Shown here piece after piece: positions 1-10,454 of a stretch of DNA of 64,000 nt. Position 1 is the first letter of the stretch. Each line of letters opens with the position of its first letter. Under the pieces are notes generated by a model, which ran no database searches, had not been told where the DNA came from, and saw only the letters and a program-made list of their open reading frames with translations. This DNA is from Neoceratodus forsteri (Eukaryota; Chordata; Ceratodontiformes; Ceratodontidae): assembly GCA_016271365.2 (NCBI GenBank), contig CM057449.1, positions 1,565,334,501 through 1,565,398,500 on the forward strand, read 5' to 3'. Both the position numbers and the translations under genes were made by a program.

Positions 1-379
1 TATGTAAAACGTGTGCAGTAGATCGAGATGTTGGTGACCACCGACATGCTGGCCTGTGGCTGCCGATGGATCTGTGCGTGGCACAGCACCAGTCGCGTGC
101 CTGCCACGGACAGCACCTAGTGGAACTCAAGCTCTACATGCAGCAGTAAGCATTGTATTTCTATGATGTTAGTAGTCAAAAGATGCTGATTTTCGGGGAG
201 GTCAGTATGTGGCAGACAACAGATCAACAGGCATAGCTGAACATTATTGTTACAGGAACCCATTTTCAGTCTTCTAACTCCTGTACAGTAAATGTTAACA
301 GGGGTTTGTCAGGAGTATGGAGACGTTAATGATGCTATCTGTGTAATGCCTTCAGCATATCTATCTAAAGCCCTATCAA
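1..379. other. unannotated flank
   Basis: I see no open frame, tRNA-like box, terminal repeat or tandem array here. The stretch ends where the palindrome at 380 begins. Confidence 0.4.
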
Positions 380-538
380 TTAAGCAAAAGGTACTCCCAG
401 GGGTTATGTTAAGAGTCTGTTAATCACCTTCTGTGGGTGTAATGTGACAGTGTGGCACGAGGCATAGCTGAATGTCACATGCCCCTAGAGGGTGATTAAC
501 TGACCACTAACATAATCCCTGGGAGTCTTATTGCTGTT
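380..538. repeat. Palindromic MITE-like element
   Basis: The left part (about 393-449) and the right part (about 472-526) are imperfect reverse complements. Both outer ends read ACTCCCAGGG towards the centre, and the shared inner blocks TTAATCACC and TGTGACA follow in order. Arms are roughly 55-70 bp around a short loop. There is no coding potential. A foldback or MITE-type non-autonomous DNA element is the simplest reading; the superfamily is not clear. Confidence 0.65.
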
Positions 539-599
539 ATAATAAAAATGTTTTTTAATCAGCGTTAAACCTTGTTCAGCATATGATTAAGCTCCACAT

Positions 600-715
600 G
601 TATGTTAATAAAAGAGTAACATAAGGCTGTTAGAATGTTTACAGCCAATCAGAAAGCTCTGTTTCTCAGACCCTTTTTATAACTCATTTTAAAACTTCGC
701 ACACTGTAGATAATA
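600..715. repeat. MITE-like fragment related to 59573-59629
   Basis: The block holding AGCCAATCAGA followed by CTCTGT and a TTTTATAA stretch is echoed at 59573-59629, where AGCCAATCAGAG is followed by TTCTGT and TTTTATAA. The similarity is short and was judged by eye. It suggests two copies of one old non-autonomous DNA element. Confidence 0.3.
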
Positions 716-1084
716 GAGCACATTTTTAATTTTTTAGTGTCTCTCCTTCACAATGTATTTCAGTGTGCCTTATGAAGCAATGGGCTGAACACTGGCGGTT
801 CAGTGACCATATGCAAACAGTTTTTGTGCTCTCAGCAAGATCCAACACATAGCCATGGACAATTAGATTTAAGCTAGTTTTATTGAGATGGAACACTGGC
901 CAGAGTACCGGGGACAACCATCAGTGAGAGCGGTGTTGTACACATGCAGTAGCAGTTTGTGCAAAACAGTGCCATCTAGTATGAGTAACTGCAAATAACG
1001 AAAGTCCTATAGTTCTGATTAGTACCCACAAAATTGAGATTGTAGTGTATAAACTCCAAGAAACAATTTACTCTCCTAGCTAGG

Positions 1085-1391
1085 GGGACTGTTCCTTTAG
1101 CTGAATGGTTAGACCTACTGCCTTTGGGACTTCAGGCCCCTGGTTTGATTCCTAGCAGTGGCTGAGGATGTGGCTGTCCAGGCAGAGGGGACAGACGTAA
1201 TGGGCAGAAGGGATCACCTTGGGCTAACATTTCCTCATCTGCAGGACAGCTCCGCCAATAGTGTAGCACCTCCTCAGCACTGCTTTGTAGTATTAGCATT
1301 GGTATGACCCCACAGATCACTTGTGTTGGGCTTGAATCCACAAATCTATGGGTAGAAAGTGACAGTCCTACCAGCTGAGTCGCACTGACAC
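1085..1391. repeat. SINE with convergent tRNA-like ends
   Basis: On the minus strand 1391-1321 reads like a tRNA gene 5' half, with an A box (CTCAGCTGGTAGGA) and a B box (GGATTCAAGCC). The following minus-strand body (about 1320-1160) holds GCAGATGAGGAAATGTTA and resembles the conserved central domain of HE1/V-SINE-type elements. At the other end, 1085-1160 on the plus strand carries another A box (TTTAGCTGAATGG) and B box (GGTTTGATTCC). The two tRNA-like heads point at each other. This is either one SINE inserted next to another or a composite unit. No clear target duplication was seen. Confidence 0.55.
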
Positions 1392-1395
1392 TAAT

Positions 1396-1866
1396 ACTCC
1401 AGATACAGGTACAGTACTATAATGTGAACTGTGGTAGAAGGTCTTTTGTCTTGTTGCAGTAGTAGGGCTTGCCAGTGTCCTTGTAGGAGACAGCCAGTGA
1501 GATAAAAGCCACTTGTATTGGCTTGTTTTATTAGACAGATCTTAGCAATATACTTGATTGTTTGAGACATCTTAGACTAACAAACCTTTACAACACGGCA
1601 GTTAACACTGAGTAAATTTCATTAAGCAGCAAGTGTTTGCATTGGCACATATTGTTTCCACAGATACTACAGAATGTTATGCTAAAAGTTAAGTGACATT
1701 AGTTTTCTCAGAACACGGTGATTGCACAAGGCCATCACTTTCTGGTTTCATGGCAAGCAGGCATTCGGATTAAAAATGTCCATTCTGCTCTAGTCATTAA
1801 ATGGATATTGCTGCTGGTATTTATTACACCGAGGGTAATTCATTTTTTTTCTTGAATTAACACTTT
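1396..1866. other. unannotated interval
   Basis: No supportable gene, palindrome or retroelement motif was found in this AT-rich interval. Confidence 0.35.
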
Positions 1867-2189
1867 GAGCCAGCCCAATGGCACAGTAGAGCGACATAAG
1901 TACATAGATAGAGCTACCGTCTGCTATGCCAGTGACCGTAGTTTAGGAATGGACTTAAGCTGCAAGGGGGCCAACCTGGGGAGAGAGTGCCCAAAGGTCT
2001 GATTTCCTGTCTTGGGGAGGGAGGGAGGACAAGCTGCACCACTACTTGCCTGCCACGTGGCAGAGGTCACGTGGCAACCCAGTAGGCATGTTCACTCCAG
2101 TAGGACCCACTGTCGGATGTTGATACTTGCGTACCTACCTTCGAATTAACACATGGTGCATCATGGCATGACAGGCAGCCCTGAGGTCA

Positions 2190-2190
<1 letters not shown>
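1867..2190 (+). repeat. tRNA-derived SINE, long-body family
   Basis: The head (CAGCCCAATGGCACAGTAGAG) followed by GCCAGTGACCGTAG and a box-B-like TTTAGGAATGG matches the layout of the SINE heads at 15671 and 32289, which carry GGTGGCACAG and GCCAGCGACC. The body downstream is diverged. The 3' boundary is uncertain; the TG microsatellite at 2192 may mark it, or the body may run on to about 2560. Confidence 0.45.

Positions 2191-2191
<1 letters not shown>

Positions 2192-2231
<40 letters not shown>
2192..2231 (+). repeat. (TG)n microsatellite
   Basis: About twenty uninterrupted TG dinucleotides. The cysteine/valine run in the open frame across it is an artefact of the repeat. Confidence 0.95.
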
Positions 2232-2233
<2 letters not shown>

Positions 2234-2939
2234 GTTTCTTTCTTCACCCTGACTGGCTCCACATTGGGATGGGCAGGATGGGGAGCCTCGAGCCATGCCT
2301 CACATGTGATGGAAGAGAGTGATTACAGGGAGAACAGGGACAGTGGGTGGATCCAGACAGATGTTGCTGGTGCTGTGTTCTCCACCCCCCTATTTGCTGA
2401 CTGCTTGGCTTACAGTCCACTTCAGTGCTCACAGCAAACAGTCCAGGGTGTGCATCTGGGGGTGGGCTATGGATGCTGGAGGGCTAGATGGGACCCTCCA
2501 ATTTCAGTGGGGACGTCAGGCTGAAGGAGATCCTGTGGTAGACTAAAGAAGTGAATAAAAACTAATGAGAACTAATGAACAGAGCAAGGTTGAGAATTTT
2601 TCTGCTTCTGAAATGGGAATGTAAAAAATGCAAACAGATTTAAAACCGGTGTACGGGAATCTGCTGTATCTGATGAGACATGCCAGTCTCTGTGCCTGTG
2701 CCACTGCTCGGCAAGCAACCTGGTCTACCTCAGATCTGATGTACTGGGGTGGAGCAAGGCCCTCCTCCCTCAGCTCTGCCATGAGAGAGGAACTTATGGG
2801 GGAGACCTTTGATCAGGCACTCACTGGAAGAGGTGGAGAGCCAGCCCTGGGGGTATGGGGATCGGGCTGATGCAGCCGCTCCTTGACGTAAGCAGGATAA
2901 AAACTTCTACGAAAAATGAATAAATTCCACAGCAGTCAA

Positions 2940-3345
2940 AACGAAATCATGGGGAAAAATCCTGCAGCTCAAACTTAGCAAAATAGTACCTAAAGGCTTC
3001 AAGTCCCAGGTTGTGGCGTATTGATGTATACCATGATACTACATCTGTGGACAGCCAAAGGTACCTGTGTGGCAAGACCAACCCCTCCAGTTTATGCAGA
3101 ATATGCATACTATCCCTAATGTGCATTGGACATTTCACAACAAGCTGCTATGAAAAATAATCAACAAAAATTGAGTTTTTTTCGGTGCGGGATCCCGATG
3201 CAGAAATGATTGGTCTCCCTGGGGAGTTGATCTGGTTTTTGTACACCTTTGACAGTTCATAGATTCCTGTCTGGGGTATACAGCCTTGTATGGCTTAGGG
3301 ACTAAATCTAAATGGTAAACAAAAAGAAGTAAAGCCACAAATGCA
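2940..3345 (-). pseudogene. Penelope-like element RT fragment
   Basis: The minus-strand translation holds the telomerase-like RT signature of Penelope-like elements: a segment close to LVLPHRYLWLSTDVVSWYTSI (motif A, with the catalytic Asp followed by V-V-S-x-Y-T-S-I), then RHNLGLEAFRYYF. Just upstream are HRDPAPKK and IRDSMHILHKLEGL, which match the stretch preceding motif A in this family. The reading frame shifts near 3135 and carries a stop, so it is dead. Only the finger and early palm region is present; motif C, with its catalytic Asp pair, and the GIY-YIG endonuclease are absent. It lies immediately left of the Tigger end at 3453. Family assignment is from motif memory. Confidence 0.7.
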
Positions 3346-3581
3346 GTCATCTATCTCTTCCTTGGAATTGAGCATGATCTTACTCGAGTCCAGAAGTCAG
3401 AATATTACCAGCGTCAGTCTTCCAGAACCATCTCAGTCGTCTTCAGCAAGTACAGTGGAATCCCAGTTATCCAAACTGCTTGGTAGACATCTAAAAGGTT
3501 TGGATACCGGTGCTAGCCATGTTTTATTGTTGTCACCCTTTAACACACGAGGCACTGAAGACCGAATAATCTTTTTTTTTT

Positions 3582-4142
3582 TTTTGTAATTTCTCTTTTA
3601 ACCCTTCTTAACGTCGGCACTGTCACCTGGCTAAGCCTCCACACCCAAACCACGGGAGAACCCCCCATGGAGCCATGGCTCTACTGTCCAGGCGGGGACG
3701 AGGAGGGGGAGAGGCCTCCCTGGCTCAACCCCATTCCCTGTGCCATACCTTCTGATTTCGTCGGTGTCCATCCTCCGTGGATTGGGGTGCCAGTTGGCAA
3801 GAGTCATTTGTCCAGCTCTCTTGCTGGTGTCGTGCCGGGGCCAAGCATTTTACTGAGTACACCCCACAAGAGTGTGACATGTGCATGATGCCATGGCGTA
3901 CGCCAGCATCTATCACAGTCCACCCCAGTTCTGCCTGCTTGGACATGCCAATCCTCCAGCTTCCTCTAGAAGTTAGACATACACCAAGCCAAGGTTCCCC
4001 GTCCCCCCCGGAGGAGACGAACGGTCCCATGGCCACTCAAGCCTCCCCCCCCCAATCGGCCCTCCAATGACCCAGGTCCATTCCCGAACCCGGGTTGCTG
4101 GTGTTGCAGGCGGTAGCGCCCCTACTGCGCTGGTGGGTCAGT
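3582..4142 (-). repeat. tRNA-derived SINE inserted in Tigger
   Basis: The minus-strand copy begins at 4142 with a tRNA-like head (GGCGCTACCGCC, then CCCGGGTTCGGGAATGG as box B) and ends in a T run at 3582-3594 (poly-A on its own strand). It is flanked by a perfect direct repeat CCGAATAATC at 3572-3581 and 4143-4152. Length is about 560 bp, unusually long for a SINE. It belongs with the copies at 15671, 32289 and 62861. Confidence 0.85.
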
Positions 4143-4699
4143 CCGAATAATCATTTAGTACATACTGTGCATGCTTTATTTGGTAAACTATTTTTTACTT
4201 TATAGATATTTTCTAGCTTTATTTTGCACAAAAAATGCTCCAGCAGTCTAAAATAACAAAAAAATATATACGTAAAGGCTTACATTCTGTACTTTACGCT
4301 TTAGTTCAGGTGTAGTTAGGTTTAAAAAATAATCAGTCACTGCCTTACTACCTGCACTTTATACTTTAGTTCCGGTTTAGTTGGGTTTAAAAAAATGGCG
4401 TACTGACCGAACAATGGAACCCTTACAGCGAAGACCATTACAGTGACAGAAATCAACAGGTTGCTGTAATGGTCCCCACTGACACCAGCACTGCATCTCC
4501 TGGTGTTTCACCACCACCTTGAAACAACTCCCGACTCGGAGTTGTTTAATAAAATATCGGGGGTGGGGTGGGGGGCACAGACCACCACAAGGGTTCGTGG
4601 GGCACAGCCCCCCAGAGGAAACACACAGGAAAACCGACAGCACATTGCTGACACGCAGCATTGTATCTTTCAATGTAGGGGATATCGGCGACTTTGGTG

Positions 4700-5725
4700 T
4701 CGTTGCATCGTGGTAGATCCTAAAAAAATCAGTCACAGATTTTTGCTTTAGTCCATCGGACCGTTTCTCACTTGCCCATGTTCTCAGAGTTCTGATCAGC
4801 ATCAGATCCACTGGTGAACAAGTTCAACAATTGAATCCTCACTCAAGAGTCCATGCCCCTCTTCAGTGCTATCACAGCTGACCCATTCCTCCACATCTGC
4901 AGCTGTCAGCACAGCCCCAGGTAATGCTGCTGCTAGCACAGATAGCTCTGATTTGTGCAGTTTTCACAGGTGTGCTGCCCTCCACACTCTCATGGTTTTC
5001 CCCCTCAGTCTTATTTCCAAGCTGGATGCCAGATTTTTTCCCCCATGATTTCTGTATGGTCTTTGGTTTTACTTGATGCCAGGCTCCTGCAGCTACTGTA
5101 TGTAAATGGCATCTTTCAGCGTTATTCACTTCAGGATTTAATTTAGGGGGAAGTCGAATTCTTCTCTGCAAGCACCGACTGAAATAGTGAGGTATTTATG
5201 CCTTAGAATTTCCAGGATTACCTGATCTCAAGGTTGCAGATGGGATGTTGTGTTCTGAGGTAAGAACACACACTTTATTGTCCCATTTCTAGTTTTCACA
5301 GGGGACTCTCTGGGTGTGCAGGGGAGTTACCAATCAGCAGTATCACTTTATGTCACAAACCTTAGGATAAGAGATGCTGCTTGACAGAGGGTACAGACTG
5401 TTCATGAAGCAGTTTTTTTTTTTTTAAACAAAAAGGCATCCATCCAACTGTTCTCTGGGCTGTACAGCGGACTGGGAGATTAAACACGTTGATGTGCTTA
5501 AAACAGTGAGGCTTCTGAGATTTGCCAATTATGAGAGCTTGTAATTTATGTGTTCCTGGGGCATTTGCACATCCTAGGATTGTAACCCTCTCTTTTTGCT
5601 TTTTAAATCCCGGTGCATATTGTTCACTTCCTTGTGCCAGGATCTTATCAGTTAGACAGCCCCAGACAAGGCCGGTTTCATTGGCATTATAGACTTGGTC
5701 AGCTGTGAGGTGTATGTGCATGGTA
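4700..5725 (-). pseudogene. Tigger/jerky-like DDE transposase, broken
   Basis: The minus strand from 5725 down reads LTADQVYNANETGLVWGCL, then FKKQKERVTILGCAN and LQALIIGKSQKPHCFKH, matching the DDE domain of pogo/Tigger (jerky-like) transposases. At 5120-5040 it has AGAWHQVKPKTIQKSWGK, and at 4800-4715 RTWASEKRSDGLKQKSVTDF, the usual C-terminal end. The first catalytic Asp, normally N-x-D-E-T-G-L, is Asn here. Stops and frameshifts separate the pieces (for example around 5360 and 4870). The N-terminal DNA-binding region is absent, so the copy cannot make a working enzyme. The family role is cut-and-paste transposition at TA sites. Confidence 0.85.
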
Positions 5726-5734
5726 GTACAGAAG

Positions 5735-6220
5735 AGTAGGGGGCTGCTCCAGTTGCTGGTGGGGGAAGTGGGATGGGGGAATGCACTTCCCCCCCATCCG
5801 GCCCCACACAGGACACCGGAGCAGCCCCTTCCCCTTCTGAACACCCCAGCAGGACTCAAGAAAATTACAGCGACTTGTCTGTGAATGGACACGTGCTTAT
5901 ACAAGCATGTGCTCATTCACTGAGCTGAGTCGGGCAAGCTGCCAGCCGTGGAGGTGAGTGGAGGGATGCCAGTGGTCCGCTCTGGTTGGGGTTGGGGGAG
6001 TGGGTGGGGTCTACATGACAGGGTGGGGTGGGGAGCCACTAGACACCACGGAAAGTAACAAAACATTTTATATGGATCCGACGTGTGGTGGGGTACTACC
6101 TGTCATGGGGGGGGGACTAGACACCAGGAAAATAATATATATTTTTATATGGCTCCGACTCAGGGTTGAGGGAGCAGGGTGGGGGCACTAGACACCAGGG
6201 ATAGATCAGGGGTGGTGTTG
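5735..6220 (+). repeat. G-rich minisatellite-like block
   Basis: The phrase ACTAGACACCA recurs at about 6038, 6116 and 6187, each time preceded by a G-rich run. The first two are followed by an AT-rich stretch ending in TTTTATATGG and CTCCGAC or ATCCGAC. About 2.5 degenerate units of 70-80 bp are visible. The left part (5735-5830) holds an inverted pair of G/C runs around AATGCACTTCC. Confidence 0.55.
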
Positions 6221-6225
6221 ATTTC

Positions 6226-6393
6226 TCCATTTGTGATCTCTACTTGCTTTGAGATTTTGAAGTGCAATTTGCACTTAAAACCCCCCAAAGCAAGGCAAAG
6301 TCACAAATGGTGAATTATGGGTTATTTGGGAAAATTATGCAAAGAGCTACGCGCGGCAAATTGCTGTGCCCGCATAGTAAAACTTTGCTGCAT
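6226..6393. repeat. Foldback MITE ending CTGCATCTCTA
   Basis: Left CCATTTGTGATCTCTA with TTGCTTTGAG and right AAAGCAAGGCAAAGTCACAAATGG form an imperfect palindrome centred on AAGTGCAATTTGCACTT. The unit runs on to AAACTTTGCTGCATCTCTA at about 6375-6393, an end that recurs at 31001-31019. Immediately to the right a CR1 fragment begins. Confidence 0.5.
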
Positions 6394-6830
6394 CTCTAAT
6401 CCTGAGTACTGTGGGCAGTTCTGGGCACCACACCTGAAGGGGATGCAAGGAGGCTGGAGGGGGTCAAGAGGAAAGCGACGAGGATGGTGGATGGGATGCA
6501 GGTAGATCCTATGAGGAAAGGCTAATGGCCTTGCAGGTATACTCTCTCCAGTATCAAAGATGTCGAGGGGATATGTGTCTGGTTTATAGGGCATTTGAGG
6601 ATGAGAAACTATGGGAGTGTATAGTACTAAATAGGAGACCAGATACCCAAACAAATGGAGGACACTAACTGCAGCTGAAAGGAGAACATTACTATAAGAA
6701 CCAGAGAGGAAATTGGTTCTCACAGAGAGCTGTGACACATTGGAATGCACTACAGTACCTGCCTCACTGGTCTCCAGTGACAACATGGACCAGTTTAAAT
6801 GTGCATTGAATAGATATAGTGAGGGATATT
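6394..6830 (+). mobile_element. CR1 LINE fragment, RT C-terminal end
   Basis: The translation starts with PEYCGQFWAPHL, the conserved LEYCVQFWAPHL-like block of CR1 ORF2, and continues through degraded frames to the usual WNALQYLP-type motif near the 3' end. It is truncated on the left by the MITE end and carries several frameshifts. Confidence 0.75.
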
Positions 6831-7255
6831 GTTTTCAGTTAAAAATCTAAATTGGTGCAGGTCTAAAATGGCTAATGCTATATGGCCAGTATTAAATCCT
6901 ATGAATTGTATGAAGTAGTCTTCTTCTGAAAGATAAGATATTGAATTCAGATATGGAGTCTTGTTAGAGAGCTGTCTCATGTCTATATTTGCAGTTAAAC
7001 AAAAAGTTAAATCAGATTATTCTGCTTGCTTTGTTGCACTGCTGCCTTTGAAGGAAAGAAAAATAAAATGCAAGGAAGGGGTTTTGTTTGGGAACCCTGA
7101 ACTGTGCTTCTTCATAGCTCAACTAGTCTTTTAAGAATACATCTGGTGAGTCTAGTTATATGGATGGTGGAAATAAGAAGTAAAGCATCGTATTTTACTT
7201 TTGGAAAGGATGGAAGCAAAGGAATTTTGTCTTACATGGCACCTCTTGTAAACAC

Positions 7256-7287
<32 letters not shown>

Positions 7288-7744
7288 CAAGCCTTGGACA
7301 GTTATAGGAACAGTTAGGTGATCTCTGGAAGACTAATAGAAGGTGGTTAAGGAAAACTCTACAACGTTAATTATAAGTCTAATTATGGTAATTTTTCATG
7401 AAGTCAGCGGACTTTGTGATTGACTGCTGTACCAGGCTTTTCCCTTTGAAAGGCCTGGTGCTGCTTACAGAACCGTAACATGTGATTGTATAAAGCTCGG
7501 CTTTCTTTTCAACTGCTGTTTTTTCCTCACACAGCATTGATCAGCACAAGTAATCAGTTATGGTCGCAGTAACACCGTCACAAGCAGGCATTGGCAGGGT
7601 CTTAACACCCAGTCTGGGTTTAGTGGACCTTAGCTTTGCCTCGAGCCATCAACTCTTCACAGTGGGGTGCTAATCCCTTTGGAAGTGCATGCTTACTTGG
7701 GCAGCATCATTGCTTAAGTAAAGAAACAGAATGTTGTGCACAGA
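6831..7744. other. mostly unannotated; (TA)n at 7256-7282
   Basis: Apart from a TA microsatellite at 7256-7282 I see no gene or recognisable repeat. A short imperfect hairpin (AGGCTTTTCCCTTTGAAAGGCCT, near 7434-7456) is present. Confidence 0.4.
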
Positions 7745-7870
7745 GAGTGACCTGCGTAAGGCCACAGAATGAATTAGTAAGTGGTGCTGGGGGTGGGGGC
7801 TAAATATGGGTCTCCAGGTTCACAGCAATGTGCTGTAAGCACTAGGCTTACGATCATGTACCTTATCACA
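7745..7870 (-). repeat. MIR-like CORE-SINE relic
   Basis: The plus strand reads GTGACCTGCGTAAGGCCACAG, then TTAGTAAGTGGTGCTGG, GGGTCTCCAGG and TGCTGTAAGCACTAGG. This order matches the reverse complement of the CORE-SINE/MIR central and tRNA-proximal parts. It is diverged, and no tail or duplication is visible. Confidence 0.45.
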
Positions 7871-7874
7871 CTGC

Positions 7875-10449
7875 GTACATTCAGGAGCTTGATGCTTTGA
7901 AGTTCTGTTGCCAGGACAGGTGTTTAATTCAATTCTACTGAGAATTCGTAGTTTACGAATGGAGGTGATTAAATATAAAAAGTCTGTCCCTGTGCTTATT
8001 ACTTAGATCACAACAGTAATTAAAGATGAGCACAACAGCTAAGCAGTAGTACTTCAGGGACCAGTTTAACACATCTCGGTGTTAGACAACTGAAAACTGC
8101 TGCTACTGCTGTGCTCTCCTGTTTCACTTTCGATTAGCAGGCAGCACAAAAAGGGGTTTAAATAAAGATTTGAGAATAATATTGCACAGATTAAATGCAA
8201 CTGAATGGTCCTTTATTCCATGGTATATATTCATTTTTAAGTAGAAATTCTCCATACATAGGGTGTTGCACTAAGGGGGCATTGTCGTGTCATAGTCTAG
8301 TGGTATCACCACTCCACCGGCAGTCCAAGGCAGGGCATGAAGTATCTTCCTAGGTAGCCTGGTTGTCTAGAAATCATGATAGCTCCATTTTATAACCAGT
8401 AATTCAACCTTTGCGTCGTATGAGGCAGCACTTTCTATTACTGCCCTACTTACAAAACCCATAAATAAAATCGAGCCCATTGTTCTTCTTTAAGGGCTGA
8501 GGGGACATTAAGTCCATCGGGTCCACCCCCCTCCCCCCACTTCATAGGCAGAGAATAAGTAACCAATGCAAACGTATTCGTTTATAGGGTTACAAATTAC
8601 CCTGGTAAGCAAAGTACAGAACTGAATGGGAAAGCTACTTTAAAAAATAAAGCAATCTACCCACATATAAATACTCTCTGCAGCACAATAATGAATGGAA
8701 GGCAGATAGAAGGCTCAAAGGTGGGCAGGTTGTATTATACCCTGATGAAAGTGCAAATTCTCAGAGCTGTAATATAAGCAATGGGTATTTTAGTTTCCAA
8801 GTGCTGTGCACTGAATTATTCCTAATGAAACACACCTTGTTCCAAAGGACTATTGCAAGTATGTAGGTTACTATCAACTTTGTACTTGTATGCTGGCTGC
8901 GGGGAAGAGCTCTTACATGTCTGATGTGCTGGATGGTTGTAGTGCTAGTGTCTGAATATTAGTGGGAGGCTAATACTGCCTTGAATACTTTTGATATCAA
9001 CTTCCGATGAGCACATTTTAATGCAGTGAGAGTACGACCTTTCTTCTAACAGATCTGACAGGGATTAATTTGCTGTTTCCAGTAAATGATCCAAAGTGTT
9101 CTTTTTGATGCATACATCCTAATTAATGTGAACATCTAGCATGTTGGCTAGGGATGAGTCACTGGGCACGGCTGGCTCTACAGAGAAGGGAGTCGACTAC
9201 AAGGATGATTGGTGCTTCTTCACGGCGATGATGACCATGTGAGCAAATTGCTTCTTTTCTGTCTGGGGACTTAATTTTTTTTTTTTGCGCTGTTTGCTGC
9301 ATGCTTAAATCAGAACTTTAGAATAGATTACAGTGCCAAGAGTCTGCATACTCATGGGCTGGAGATGAGAAGGCCAGCTGTAGGGAAGGGAGGAGGAGAA
9401 GATATGCAGCTAACCATTCGATAAGGCCTGGTTGCTAGGTGCACAGCCTACTCTGTATGCAGTGTTATCACTTAGGAGCAAGATACCAGCAGATGCTATC
9501 CTGGTTCCCATGGTTTCCATGTGGATTGTCTTCCCTCTCAGAAGTGGGGAAAAATCTGCTTAATTTTAAACGTATCTTATTAAATCACCGTCTAATTGTT
9601 CTACGCATCAAACTGCATCCTGTCCTGCAAGACACAGTTGCTGTACCTATCACAATCCTTTTTGTATTTTTGACTTCCTTTACTGCTAAATAGTCTAGTG
9701 TATAGTAGTAAACAGTACATGGAATTTTTGCTGGGGGGGGGGGGGATACTCTACAAAAGATTTACGTGGCTGTACCTGGAAATTTCTCTTATTTAAGGAG
9801 ATCAGGACTCTGTTGCTTGTTATGAAAAATGATAGGTTACGGTTCACGGAGAAACTGATGAATTATTCATTTTGAACCTGGTCCTTGAAAATAGTTTTTA
9901 ATCAGCCTGGGGCTTTCATGGCAAATAACAAATTACCTGAAACACTGGTCGCTTGAGTTTTTTGGCTTCTGTTAGCAAGCTGCCATTCTTGAACATCTTG
10001 TTGCTTGTGCACTGATGTACAGTGCACTTGCTTTTAATGGTGGTGGTCTGCAAGTTCCTGTCCAGTTTAACCCCTGGGAATTGGATACAGCAGGCAGAAA
10101 TGTTACCTGTCCTGATCAAGACCATCCTGTGTTTAGTGTTCGTCGGACACAGCAGTATGTGAGTTCCAGTAAAACACTGTTATCCAAGACTAGGTTGCCT
10201 ACCTAGTTGCCACAGTGCTGAGCATTACAGATAGCCCATGTCTTTCCTCAATCTCCAGGAGCAGTGCCAGGCCCTATGCTGATCCCAGAGTGCTCCCCCC
10301 CACCGAGTCCACACATGGACCCAGGTCTCCTTGATAGCATCAGAGAGCACTTCTGATTTGCAAACCTCTCAAGTGCTATCTATGACACATAGTGACACAC
10401 ATTTTGCACATATATTCCCCCCTTGTTGCATGAAAATATGGTGATATAT
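7875..10449. other. unannotated interval
   Basis: I found no coding region or terminal repeat that I can support. A tRNA-like A box (TAGTCTAGTGG) occurs near 8296 without a matching B box. Homopolymer runs occur at about 9278 (T) and 9734 (G). Confidence 0.4.
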
Positions 10450-10454
10450 TCCAC

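Larger units (their letters stand above)
3453..5725 (-). mobile_element. pogo/Tigger-like DNA transposon, truncated
   Basis: A TA dinucleotide at 3451 is followed by CAGTGGAATCCCAGTTATCC, a typical Tigger/pogo terminal repeat. Transposase remnants lie on the minus strand at 4700-5725, so 3453 is the 3' end of the element. The 5' end, with the N-terminal helix-turn-helix region, is missing: transposase similarity stops near 5725 and a G/C-rich minisatellite begins. A SINE (3582-4142) is inserted with a 10-bp duplication. A further unidentified block with two small perfect hairpins (near 4432-4480 and 4522-4545) lies at about 4390-4690. Confidence 0.75.

Noticed and set aside
2153..2524. Open frame of 123 codons with a cysteine-valine run
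   Set aside because: The run comes from the (TG)n microsatellite, and the rest matches no family and lacks support.
8290..8345. tRNA gene or SINE head near 8296
   Set aside because: Only an A-box-like string is present. No B box or cloverleaf could be formed by eye.
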